DNA from: Paracoccus alkanivorans
GTDB lineage: Bacteria; Pseudomonadota; Alphaproteobacteria; Rhodobacterales; Rhodobacteraceae
Length of the DNA stretch: 64,000 nucleotides
NCBI RefSeq assembly: GCF_003697785.1
Contig: NZ_QOKZ01000010.1
Coordinates: 87,951-151,950 of the forward strand
Reading direction: 5' to 3'
In this document: positions 27,078 to 34,591 of the stretch, in pieces
Layout: each line of letters opens with the position of its first letter
Position numbering within the stretch: position 1 is the stretch's first letter
The notes under the pieces: generated by a model
The model's input: the letters and a program-made list of their open reading frames with translations, nothing else
The model's database searches: none
What the model was told of the DNA's origin: nothing
Program-made: the position numbers and the translations under genes

Positions 27078-27784
27078 CATTCAGCCTGTTCCTGCTTTTC
27101 TCGTCCGTCGTATTGGCGGCGGCCTTCATCCAAGGTGCTATCGGTATCGGCTTTGCCCTGATCGTGGCGCCGGTCTTTGGCATCCTGCAACCGGAATTCC
27201 TGCCTGTCACGCTGCTGATCCTGATGTTGCCGTTGAATTTCCATGTGGCCTGGCGGGAACGGGTGGCGATAGATCGCCCGGGCACCGGCTGGATTACGTT
27301 GGGGCGCTTTTTCGGAACCTTTGCAGGACTGTGGATGCTGGCCGCGCTGAGCTCCCACCAATTGGGGCTCGCGGTCGGCTGGTTCACGATCATTGCCGCG
27401 GCCGTGGCGCTGTTGTCACCGCCATTCAATCCGAACCGCCCGGCGGCGCTTGGCGTCGGCCTGTTTACCGGCGTTACCGAAACTGCGACCGGCATCGGCG
27501 GGCCGCCTCTGGCGCTGCTGTATCAGCATGCGCCGGGACCGGTACTGCGCTCGACCGTTGCCACCTGCTTTTTCGTGGGTGAGGTTATCTCGCTGGTCAT
27601 TCTTGCCGCAATGGGAATGTTCCAGATCGGGCAGGCGACGGCCGCGCTGATGCTGATGCCCGCCGTGCTGATCGGCAGTGGCCTTTCGCGCATGACTCAC
27701 GCCCATATCAGCGGTCCCGCCCTGCGTCTCGGCGTATTGGCTTTCGCCATCCTCAGCGGCGCTTTCCTGATTTTGAAGTCGTGA
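27074..27784 (+). CDS. TSUP family (TauE/SafE) membrane permease
   Basis: A 236-residue protein with 7-8 hydrophobic segments and the paired TSUP motifs FIQGAIGIGFALIVAPVFG and GLFTGVTETATGIGGPPLAL. The GTG start lies in a GTGA overlap with the amidohydrolase stop. TSUP proteins move sulfonates, sulfite or organic anions. Here it may export an organic acid or the product of the amidohydrolase, or take part in uptake; the context does not decide. Confidence 0.85.
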   Translation: MTFSLFLLFSSVVLAAAFIQGAIGIGFALIVAPVFGILQPEFLPVTLLILMLPLNFHVAWRERVAIDRPGTGWITLGRFFGTFAGLWMLAALSSHQLGLAVGWFTIIAAAVALLSPPFNPNRPAALGVGLFTGVTETATGIGGPPLALLYQHAPGPVLRSTVATCFFVGEVISLVILAAMGMFQIGQATAALMLMPAVLIGSGLSRMTHAHISGPALRLGVLAFAILSGAFLILKS

Positions 27785-27821
27785 GGCCCGCCACGCGTGG
27801 ATGGTGCGATGGCAAGGCCCA

Positions 27822-27844
27822 AGGCCGATGCGTTACCTCGGCCT
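27822..27844. terminator. Possible bidirectional hairpin between convergent genes
   Basis: AGGCCGA and TCGGCCT form a 7-bp stem with a 9-base loop between the TSUP gene and the convergent truncated haemoglobin gene. No T-run follows on either side, so terminator activity is uncertain. Confidence 0.3.
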
Positions 27845-27883
27845 GCGGATCCGTGATCCCGGATGCATCGTTGCCGAACGTGG

Positions 27884-28288
27884 TTAGTCCATGTTCCTGG
27901 CGGTTTCAGCCGCCGTGGTAAAATGGTGCATCAACACGCGGGCAAGATCCTCGCCGAGGCCGACATTCCGGATCGCCTTCTCCATGCATTTCAGCCAAAG
28001 ATTGCGCATCCGGCCATCGATAGGGACATGCTCGTGAATTTCCCTGAGCCTCGCGTGCCGGTGCTTCATCACGTAATATTGCGGGCCTCCAAAGAAGCCG
28101 CAAAGATAGTTGAATTGCTCCAGTCTGGAATGGGCCACTCCTGCCCCTTGCAGGTGCAGGAAATGCAGATCCCGGGCCTCTTCATCCTGTTCGACGATGT
28201 CGTAAAACTCTTCGACCAGTTTGCGAATCCCGTCGTCTCCGCCAAGCTCTTCATAGAGTGATCGCTTGCGCTGAGCGGCGTAATACAT
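27884..28288 (-). CDS. Group II truncated haemoglobin
   Basis: A 134-residue globin. It starts at 28288 after AGGAGAG (12 further codons are open upstream without an RBS). Features: SLYEELGG, the F-helix proximal His85 in LREIHEHVPID, and Trp98 at the G8 position (NLWLKCM), which define group II. Such proteins bind O2 or NO and often act in oxidative or nitrosative stress. It is divergent from the dmm operon across a 548-bp gap. Confidence 0.92.
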   Translation of the reverse strand: MYYAAQRKRSLYEELGGDDGIRKLVEEFYDIVEQDEEARDLHFLHLQGAGVAHSRLEQFNYLCGFFGGPQYYVMKHRHARLREIHEHVPIDGRMRNLWLKCMEKAIRNVGLGEDLARVLMHHFTTAAETARNMD

Positions 28289-28339
28289 GACCTGCTCTCC
28301 TGTAACGTTCGGGCAAGCTATCATGGCCTGAATATTCTT

Positions 28340-28364
28340 TCAAAGAAAATTATATTCTCTTTGA
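28340..28364. promoter_or_regulatory. Inverted repeat TCAAAGA-N11-TCTTTGA
   Basis: A perfect 7-bp inverted repeat with an 11-base spacer in the A/T-rich block, about 52 bases before the globin start and about 470 bases before dmmD. It is a candidate operator for the globin promoter or for both genes. Confidence 0.4.
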
Positions 28365-28520
28365 GAACAATTTTTAATCCTGTATCGGCTGATTCGCATT
28401 CTCCGGGCGTCCACATGGACCCATTGGCGATGGATATCGAAGGCGCGCCTCTTCACATAATGGGAATCTGGTCTTCGTCTGATCAAAAAATTCGCAAGAA
28501 AACAACCGATAAAGTTCCTA

Positions 28521-28551
28521 TTGAGAAAAAATATTGCTCAAGAGGAATTTT
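28521..28551. promoter_or_regulatory. A/T-rich motif resembling those ahead of mcl and mgsA; TTGAG-N11-CTCAA
   Basis: TTGAGAAAAAATATTG and then CTCAAGAGGAATTTT partly match the motifs at 36891-36930, 50599-50628 and 51487-51520. It also forms TTGAG-N11-CTCAA, the same arm spacing as the repeat at 28340-28364. Confidence 0.4.
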
Positions 28552-28564
28552 GCGTGTTGTAATA

Positions 28565-28599
28565 GGTTCAGTCAACTGAACCAGTTTTCCATACTGGTT
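28565..28599. promoter_or_regulatory. Two overlapping palindromes upstream of dmmD
   Basis: GGTTCAGT-CA-ACTGAACC (28565-28582) overlaps AACCAGT-N7-ACTGGTT (28579-28599). Both are perfect. The two forms share the bases AACC, so they are mutually exclusive as hairpins; they may be operators or an RNA switch. No T-run follows. Confidence 0.5.
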
Positions 28600-28836
28600 G
28601 GACCGATCGGGAGGGGTCGAGATCGTGGCCGATCACATGGTTATGGGCCGTTACGGCTATCCGGGCCTTCGTGCCCGGCAAGCGGATCACGTTGAATGGT
28701 TCCGCCAAGCGACATTCGACGTGTTTCACACGGAATACCGGGGCTGCCATCCCGGATGGATATCCATGGTCCGGCGGAGCGATGCACCTCCAGGCCGGGT
28801 CCAAATCAGGCGCATTGCGAGAGAGGAACATACATC

Positions 28837-29970
28837 ATGACAGCATCATGGAGATTTTCGGCCCTGGCCGACCGGCACCGTGCCCTGGGTTCGGAGCTCG
28901 AGGACTGGAGCGGGATGGGAACCGCCTGGAACTATGACAAGGACCAGCTCGAGGAATACATGGCGATCCGCACCAAGGCGGGAGTCATGGATGTGTCGGG
29001 GCTCAAGAAGGTTCACGTGATCGGGCCGCATGCGAGCCATGTGATTGATCGGGCGGTAACACGGGATATCGAAAAGCTGAAACCGGGCCGTTCGACCTAT
29101 TGCTGCATGCTGAACGATGCGGGCAAGTTCGTGGATGACTGCGTCGTCTACCGGATGGGGCCGCACAGCTTCATGGTCGTGCATGGCGCGGGGCAGGGAC
29201 ATGAACAACTGACCATGGCGGCGACCGGGCGCAATGTCTCGGTGCTGTTTGATGACGATCTGCACGACATCTCGCTGCAGGGGCCGCTGGCGGTGGATTA
29301 CCTGGAAAAGCATGTGCCGGGCATCCGCGATGTGGTCTATTTCAGCCATATCCACACTACGCTGTTCGGCAAGCCGGTGACCATTTCGCGCACAGGCTAT
29401 ACCGGTGAGCGCGGCTACGAGATCTTCTGCCGCCGTCAGGATGCGCCCGAGATCTGGGACACCATCGCAACCGAGGGTCGCGAGATGGGCATCATCCCCA
29501 CCCGCTTCACCACGCTGGACCTGCTGCGGGCGGAAAGCTATCTGCTGTTCTTCCCATACGACAATTCCGAGAAATACCCGTTCGAGAACGAGTCCTGCGG
29601 CGACACGCTGTGGGAACTGGGCCTGGATTTCACTGTCTCGAAGGGCAAGACGGGATTCCGCGGCGCCGAGGAGCATTACCGCCTGCAGGGCAAGGAGCGC
29701 TTCAAGATTTACGGTGTCAAGCTCGAGGGCACCGAAGCGGCCGAGGAAGGCGCCGCGATCCTGCGTGACGGCAAGGAAGTCGGCGTCGTTACCATCGGTT
29801 TCTACAGCCCGCTGAACGAGCACAATGTTGGCATCGCCCGGATGCCTGTCGATTGCGCCGTCGAGGGCACGAAGCTGACAATCCGGAACTCGGGCGGCGA
29901 AATCCGCGCCGTCGCCCATCCGATGCCCTTCTATGACCCGGACAAGAAGCGCCGCACCGCGAAGGGATGA
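28837..29970 (+). CDS. dmmD: Dimethylamine monooxygenase-associated GcvT-like protein
   Basis: A 377-residue aminomethyltransferase (GcvT)-family protein. The ATG at 28837 follows GAGAGAGG. Typical GcvT segments are AGVMDVSGLKKVHVIGP, YCCMLNDAGKFVDDCVVYR and RTGYTGERGYEIF with the folate-binding core TLDLLRAESYLLFFPYDN. In dmmDABC clusters this subunit is thought to capture the formaldehyde released by demethylation onto tetrahydrofolate as methylene-THF. It is first in the operon, ahead of dmmA, dmmB and dmmC. Confidence 0.85.
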   Translation: MTASWRFSALADRHRALGSELEDWSGMGTAWNYDKDQLEEYMAIRTKAGVMDVSGLKKVHVIGPHASHVIDRAVTRDIEKLKPGRSTYCCMLNDAGKFVDDCVVYRMGPHSFMVVHGAGQGHEQLTMAATGRNVSVLFDDDLHDISLQGPLAVDYLEKHVPGIRDVVYFSHIHTTLFGKPVTISRTGYTGERGYEIFCRRQDAPEIWDTIATEGREMGIIPTRFTTLDLLRAESYLLFFPYDNSEKYPFENESCGDTLWELGLDFTVSKGKTGFRGAEEHYRLQGKERFKIYGVKLEGTEAAEEGAAILRDGKEVGVVTIGFYSPLNEHNVGIARMPVDCAVEGTKLTIRNSGGEIRAVAHPMPFYDPDKKRRTAKG

Positions 29971-30035
29971 ACCATATTCCGGGCGACAGGGCGGCATCAG
30001 ACCGCCCCGCCCGACCGACAGGAAGGATGTAGCCG

Positions 30036-30638
30036 ATGCCAGCCACGAAATTCACCCCTTCTATCGCCAGCCGTCCGGTCTATGGAGGGCTGAAATCGCA
30101 TGGTGCCGTACCCGCGTTGATGCTCGCCAACGGTCCCGGTGGCGAGGCGTTGCTGGAGCTGATCAAGGCCGATCCATCGGTGCTGCCCCATACCTATATG
30201 ATTTATATTCCGGAGGGCTGCGATCTGGGCCGGTCACTTGAGGCATGCGGCCCGGCGAGTTTTTTCGAGGCTGCCAGCTACGCCTCGATCCTGCCTCGCT
30301 TTCGCAAGCTGCTGGCCGATGCCGGGATGAACACCCGGCTTTACCTTGCCGGCACCGAGGGGCTGATCGGTCAGGCGACCTCGGAGGCGTTGGCGGCGGG
30401 GATGCTGCTGGAGGCGATCGATGCCGAGCATCGCGGCAGCGTTGCGCGGCGCATGCAATGCGTCCACTGCAAGGGCATCACCGAGAATGTCACCACCGAT
30501 CCGTTCACCTGTTCGCATTGCGGGCTGACTTTATTCGTGCGCGATCACTATTCGCGCCGCCATGCGGCCTTCCAGGGCGTCTGCGTCGATGCCGAGACTC
30601 CCGGCGAAATTCCCCCAAGACAGGAGATCAAGGCATGA
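30036..30638 (+). CDS. dmmA: Dimethylamine monooxygenase subunit DmmA
   Basis: A 200-residue protein with a C-terminal zinc-ribbon-like motif (Cys142, Cys145, Cys159, Cys162 in CVHCK and CSHCG). The N-terminal alpha/beta part includes RPVYGGLKSHGAVPALMLAN and RLYLAGTEGLIGQA, similar to a nucleotide-binding fold. The size and Cys pattern match the DmmA family. GGAAGG precedes the start and the stop overlaps dmmB (ATGA). It is a required subunit of the haem-dependent dimethylamine monooxygenase; its role in electron transfer is not clear from sequence. Confidence 0.85.
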   Translation: MPATKFTPSIASRPVYGGLKSHGAVPALMLANGPGGEALLELIKADPSVLPHTYMIYIPEGCDLGRSLEACGPASFFEAASYASILPRFRKLLADAGMNTRLYLAGTEGLIGQATSEALAAGMLLEAIDAEHRGSVARRMQCVHCKGITENVTTDPFTCSHCGLTLFVRDHYSRRHAAFQGVCVDAETPGEIPPRQEIKA

Positions 30639-31582
30639 GCACCGAGATGCTGCGCGTCACCGAGATCGAGGCGCTGTCGCCGCTGGTCAAGCGCTTTCGC
30701 TTCGAGCATCCGCGCGGCGCGAAACTGCCGCTGTTCTCGGGCGGGGCCCATGTCGTGGTCGAGATGCCGGACGGCGATGTGCTGCGCCGCAATGCCTATT
30801 CGCTGATTTCCGATCCGCAGGATGGTTCAGGTTACGAGATCGCGGTGCGGCGCGAGGATGGCGGGCGGGGTGGTTCACGCTTCATGCATGCTTGCGTCAG
30901 GCAGGGTGACATGCTGCGCATCTCGGCGCCCCTGAACCTGTTCTCGCTGGACATGCGGGCACGCAAGCATGTGCTGATCGCCGGAGGCATCGGGATCACC
31001 CCGATCCTCGCCCAGATGCGGCAGCTTCTGCGAATGCAGGGCCGGTTCGAGGTCCATTACGCAGCGAGAGCCCGCAGCGAGGCGGCCGGTCTGCGGTTGC
31101 TGCCACGCTTGCCGCATATTCACGCCCATATCTCGGACGAGGGCAACCGGATCGATCTGGGCGCGATCCTCGACCGCCAGCCGATTGGCACGCATGTCTA
31201 TACCTGCGGCCCGGAGGGGCTGATCACCGCAGTGGCGCAATGCGCCGAGCGCCTGGGCTGGCCACGCGGCTCGCTGCATTCAGAGGTGTTCCTGGCGCCG
31301 CCGCCGGGCCGCAGCTTCGAGGTGACACTGGCACGCTCGGGCCGCACCATAACGGTCGGCCCGCATCAGAGCCTGCTGGAGGCGCTGGAGGAAGCGCAGG
31401 TCGAGATCGACTGGAGCTGCCGGGGCGGGGCCTGCGGGCGCTGCGAGACCGAGGTCGTCTCGTGTCATGGCCGGATCGAGCATCACGATCACTGGTTGTC
31501 CGAAGACGAGCATTCTTCACAGGCGAAGATCATGCCCTGCGTATCCCGGTTCCGGGGCAAGGAACTGATAATTAACAGGTAA
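30635..31582 (+). CDS. dmmB: Dimethylamine monooxygenase reductase subunit (flavin, 2Fe-2S)
   Basis: A 315-residue phthalate-dioxygenase-reductase-type protein. Domain order is a flavin-binding beta barrel (RNAYSLISDP), an NAD(P)-binding domain (LIAGGIGITPIL, VYTCGPEGLI) and a C-terminal plant-type ferredoxin with Cys262, Cys267, Cys270 and Cys302. It passes electrons from NAD(P)H to the haem subunit DmmC. ATGA overlap with dmmA. All cluster and flavin motifs look intact. Confidence 0.9.
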   Translation: MSTEMLRVTEIEALSPLVKRFRFEHPRGAKLPLFSGGAHVVVEMPDGDVLRRNAYSLISDPQDGSGYEIAVRREDGGRGGSRFMHACVRQGDMLRISAPLNLFSLDMRARKHVLIAGGIGITPILAQMRQLLRMQGRFEVHYAARARSEAAGLRLLPRLPHIHAHISDEGNRIDLGAILDRQPIGTHVYTCGPEGLITAVAQCAERLGWPRGSLHSEVFLAPPPGRSFEVTLARSGRTITVGPHQSLLEALEEAQVEIDWSCRGGACGRCETEVVSCHGRIEHHDHWLSEDEHSSQAKIMPCVSRFRGKELIINR

Positions 31583-31610
31583 TCTCATGCTCCGCGATCA
31601 CCTGCCCGTT

Positions 31611-31634
31611 CTGCTTCATGCAAATATCCCGGGG
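31611..31634 (+). repeat. 3'-end element copy B (TTCATGCAAATATCCCGGGG)
   Basis: Begins 29 bases after the dmmB stop, in the direction of dmmB. It shares the core with copies at 19682-19704 and 55988-56018. Confidence 0.6.
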
Positions 31635-31638
31635 TTGT

Positions 31639-31671
31639 CGGGTGGTGCGCCACTGGTTCGAGAACCACCCG
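31639..31671 (+). promoter_or_regulatory. Hairpin between dmmB and dmmC
   Basis: CGGGTGGT and ACCACCCG form an 8-bp stem; a small inner GGTT-CGAG-AACC alternative exists. It directly follows the 3'-end element. No T-run follows, so it could partially terminate the transcript or set different dmmDAB and dmmC mRNA levels. Confidence 0.45.
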
Positions 31672-31726
31672 GCGACGCGGTGGAGCCCCGGGCCGCATCT
31701 CACCCATCCCGATTCAGGAGGCTGCC

Positions 31727-32770
31727 ATGACCATCCAGTTCAACGACGAGACCTTCCGCGACGATTACAGTTATCACAATTCGCCTGCGGCGATCCGGCG
31801 CTTTCCCTTTCCCTTCGATAAGGACGACTACATGTATGCGGTCAACATGGAGCCGCATGCCGGGGGCCGCGAGGGCAGCCCCTTCGAGAACCGCTTCGAT
31901 GTCGATGAGCATTACGTCGCCGAGATGCGGGACCGTGAGATTACCCTGAAGGAGGATCCGCTGCGCTGCCAGTCACTGCCGCATATGGAACTGGCAGGCT
32001 GGGACCTGCTGGAACTGATCATGGAGTGCAAGGCAGAGGACTATCCCGAGCTGTTCAGCCTGCACCGCGATGGCGACCGCTGGCACTGGATTAACCGGCC
32101 GCTCGGGATCGACCATAAGTTCACCTTCCTCGATCCGACCACGCTGCCATATGGCCCGATGGAATACATCACCCGGCAGGCACAGGGCGATTTCGCGCTG
32201 CTCGATCAGCGCGAGGGCAATCTGTGGATGGAGGCCGGAATGGTCACCAGCCAAGCCGACTGGAGCCTGGATTTCGATATCGGCATGAATTTCTTCGAAT
32301 GGCACGCCCCGGTGCCGCTGGCCCATGAGATGGGGATATTTCAGCGGGCGCTGAAATTCCTGCTGGCGATTCAGCAGGACACACCGTCGCGGCGGCTGAA
32401 CTGGACGATGACGGTCAATCCGCGGCTGGATACCAGCCCCGAGAACTACCACAAATGGGGCCCCGAAAAGCGCACGCTGACGCCCGAAAATGTCGGCGAA
32501 AAGCAATATCTGCGGGTCGAGTTGCAGACCTTCTTCCGGCTGCCGCGCTCCAACGGGCTGGCCTTTCCGATCCGCTGTTACCTGATCTCGCTGCAAGATC
32601 TGGTGACGGTGCCGAAATGGGGCCGACGTCTGCACCGCGTCATCCGCGACCTGCCCGACGAACTGGCCGAATACAAGGGCTTCGCCGTCAACCGTCAGCT
32701 TATCGTCGACTACCTCGCCCGGTTCGACGACGGAAAACCTACCTCGCCGGGGATCTTCCCCGACGAATAG
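31727..32770 (+). CDS. dmmC: Dimethylamine monooxygenase haem (PAS-like) subunit, HODM alpha/DUF3445 family
   Basis: A 347-residue protein of the haem-dependent oxidative N-demethylase alpha-subunit family. Family-typical stretches include FPFPFDKDDYMYAVNMEPH, LGIDHKFTFLDPTTLPYGPM and SLDFDIGMNFFEWHAPVP, and the C-terminal YLRVELQTFFRLPRSNGLAF. It is the catalytic subunit that oxidises dimethylamine to methylamine and formaldehyde. CAGGAGG precedes the start. It is separated from dmmB by 144 bases holding the 3'-end element and a hairpin. Confidence 0.88.
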   Translation: MTIQFNDETFRDDYSYHNSPAAIRRFPFPFDKDDYMYAVNMEPHAGGREGSPFENRFDVDEHYVAEMRDREITLKEDPLRCQSLPHMELAGWDLLELIMECKAEDYPELFSLHRDGDRWHWINRPLGIDHKFTFLDPTTLPYGPMEYITRQAQGDFALLDQREGNLWMEAGMVTSQADWSLDFDIGMNFFEWHAPVPLAHEMGIFQRALKFLLAIQQDTPSRRLNWTMTVNPRLDTSPENYHKWGPEKRTLTPENVGEKQYLRVELQTFFRLPRSNGLAFPIRCYLISLQDLVTVPKWGRRLHRVIRDLPDELAEYKGFAVNRQLIVDYLARFDDGKPTSPGIFPDE

Positions 32771-32850
32771 GCAGCAACAAGAAAACTCCGGCCAGAACAA
32801 GATCGGCACGACCCGAATAATCCGCCGGAACAGACAACAGGGAGAATGAA

Positions 32851-34446
32851 ATGACCTCAGCAAGCGAAACGGCAATCGAGGCAGGGGCGGGTGGCGGCAC
32901 CTTGCACCGGGCAATCGGCTGGAAGGACGCCTTCTGGATGGCTTCGGGCGTGCCGGCGCTCGTGCTCTTTTCGATCGGGGGGATCGCCGCCACGATCGGT
33001 AATCCGTCCTGGATCATCTGGATGCTGTCGGTTTCCTTCGGTTTTCTGCAGGCATTTGTCTATGCCGAGATCGCCGGGCTGTTTCCCAGCAAATCCGGCG
33101 GCGCATCGGTCTATGGCGCGGCGGCATGGGTTCGATATTCCAAGATCATCGCGCCGCTTTCGGTCTGGTGCAACTGGCTGGCATGGACACCGGTTCTGGC
33201 GATCGGCGGCGGACTGGCGGCGGGTTATGTCCTGACCGCGCTGTTCGGAGCCGATTCCTCGGTCAACGCGTGGGAGATCACTCTGCTGAACCTCGATTTT
33301 CTCAACGAGGGACTGACGCTGCGCATCAACACGACCTCGATTGTCGGGACCGCGATTCTGCTGGCGGTTTTTGCCATGCAGCATCACGGCATCTCGCGCG
33401 CCGCGAAGATCCAGACAGTGGTCGGGCTGGCGGTCCTGATTCCGCTGCTGATCGTGGGGATCGTTCCGCTTCTGAGCGGCGATGTGCTGAGCGAAAACCT
33501 GACGCCGGTCTCACCGATCTCCGGTTCCTGGGACATGGAGGGGACGACCCTGTTCCTGGGCGGGCTGTTCATCGCGGCATGGTCTGCCTATGCTTTCGAA
33601 ACCGCGATTTGCTATACCAGCGAATTCAAGGACCCCAAGCGCGATACGGTTCGCAGCATCATTGCCGCCGGCGTCGTCTGTGTGGTGATCTACACGCTGG
33701 TTCCGCTGAGTTTTCAGGGGGTTCTGGGTGTCGAGGGCATGTTGCAGCCGGGCATTGTCGACGGTTCGGCGGTTGCGGGTGCGATGGCCGGTATGGTCGG
33801 AGGCGGTTCGATCATCGCCAAGATCATGGTTGTCATGCTGTTTCTGGCATTGGTTCTGGCTATCATGACCTCGATGGCCGGCTCCTCGCGCACGCTGTAT
33901 CAGGGTTCGGTCGATGGCTGGTTGCCCAAATACCTGTCACACGCCAACCAGCACGGCGCGCCGACCAGCGCAATGTGGACGGATCTGGGCTTCAACCTGA
34001 TCCTGCTGATGATGTCCGATTACCTCTTCGTCCTTGCAGTGTCGAATTGCTGCTACCTGGTGTTCAACTTCCTGAACCTGCATTCCGGCTGGCTGCACCG
34101 CATCGACAATGGTGGCGCGCATCGCCCGTGGAAGGCGCCGACGGCCCTGCTTTGGGTCGGTGGATGCCTGGCATTTGTCAATGCGGTCCTGTTGGGCGCG
34201 GGTGCGAATGTCTGGGGGGAGGGAACCCTTCGCTCTGCCGCCATCGCGATCGCACTTATCCTGCCGGTGTTCGCCTATCGCCATTATGTGACCGACAAGG
34301 GCCAGTTTCCCGAAGCCATGCTGGAGGACCTCGCCGTGGGCGGCTCGCGCGATCTGAGCGTGCGCAAGGCAGGAATGCGTCCCTACCTGACCCTTGCAGC
34401 GGGCATAGCGGTGGTGATCATCGCCAATCAGGTGTTCCAGCTTTGA
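32851..34446 (+). CDS. APC-family permease, candidate dimethylamine/amine transporter
   Basis: A 531-residue transporter of about 12 transmembrane segments with the APC opening (GWKDAFWMASGVPALVLFSIGG; YAEIAGLFPSKSGGASVYGA). The first 25 residues are hydrophilic. It follows dmmC by 80 bases on the same strand with a good RBS (ACAGGGAG), so it is probably co-transcribed. By guilt by association it may import di- or trimethylamine, or export a product; amino acid or polyamine transport cannot be excluded. Confidence 0.8.
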   Translation: MTSASETAIEAGAGGGTLHRAIGWKDAFWMASGVPALVLFSIGGIAATIGNPSWIIWMLSVSFGFLQAFVYAEIAGLFPSKSGGASVYGAAAWVRYSKIIAPLSVWCNWLAWTPVLAIGGGLAAGYVLTALFGADSSVNAWEITLLNLDFLNEGLTLRINTTSIVGTAILLAVFAMQHHGISRAAKIQTVVGLAVLIPLLIVGIVPLLSGDVLSENLTPVSPISGSWDMEGTTLFLGGLFIAAWSAYAFETAICYTSEFKDPKRDTVRSIIAAGVVCVVIYTLVPLSFQGVLGVEGMLQPGIVDGSAVAGAMAGMVGGGSIIAKIMVVMLFLALVLAIMTSMAGSSRTLYQGSVDGWLPKYLSHANQHGAPTSAMWTDLGFNLILLMMSDYLFVLAVSNCCYLVFNFLNLHSGWLHRIDNGGAHRPWKAPTALLWVGGCLAFVNAVLLGAGANVWGEGTLRSAAIAIALILPVFAYRHYVTDKGQFPEAMLEDLAVGGSRDLSVRKAGMRPYLTLAAGIAVVIIANQVFQL

Positions 34447-34591
34447 GGCTGCCGGATAAGCGTGAGCGCGGGCGGAGCGATCCGGCCGCGCGGCCGCGTT
34501 TGCATTGAAAAGCGGAACTGCAGGGCATTCGGACAGGTTTGGCCCATCCTCTGCATTCGTCAACATCGATCCAATCGGATGCGTGGGAAGG

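Larger units (their letters stand above)
28289..28836. promoter_or_regulatory. 548-bp intergenic regulatory region between the globin gene and dmmD
   Basis: The left half is unusually A/T-rich for this genome and contains several inverted repeats, listed separately. The right half (about 28600-28836) is G+C-rich and holds a stable stem CCGGGC-CTTCGT-GCCCGG at 28661-28678. An 80-codon frame across 28598-28840 shows no recognisable product and overlaps dmmD, so I do not call it. A long structured dmm leader is possible. Confidence 0.5.

Noticed and set aside
28598..28840. 80-codon frame upstream of dmmD as a small gene
   Set aside because: No RBS, no recognisable composition, and it overlaps the dmmD start in another frame.
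34447..34591. G+C-rich palindrome CGGCCGCGCGGCCG at 34483-34496 as a terminator
   Set aside because: The loop is too short for a good hairpin and no T-run follows; such runs are expected in this base composition.
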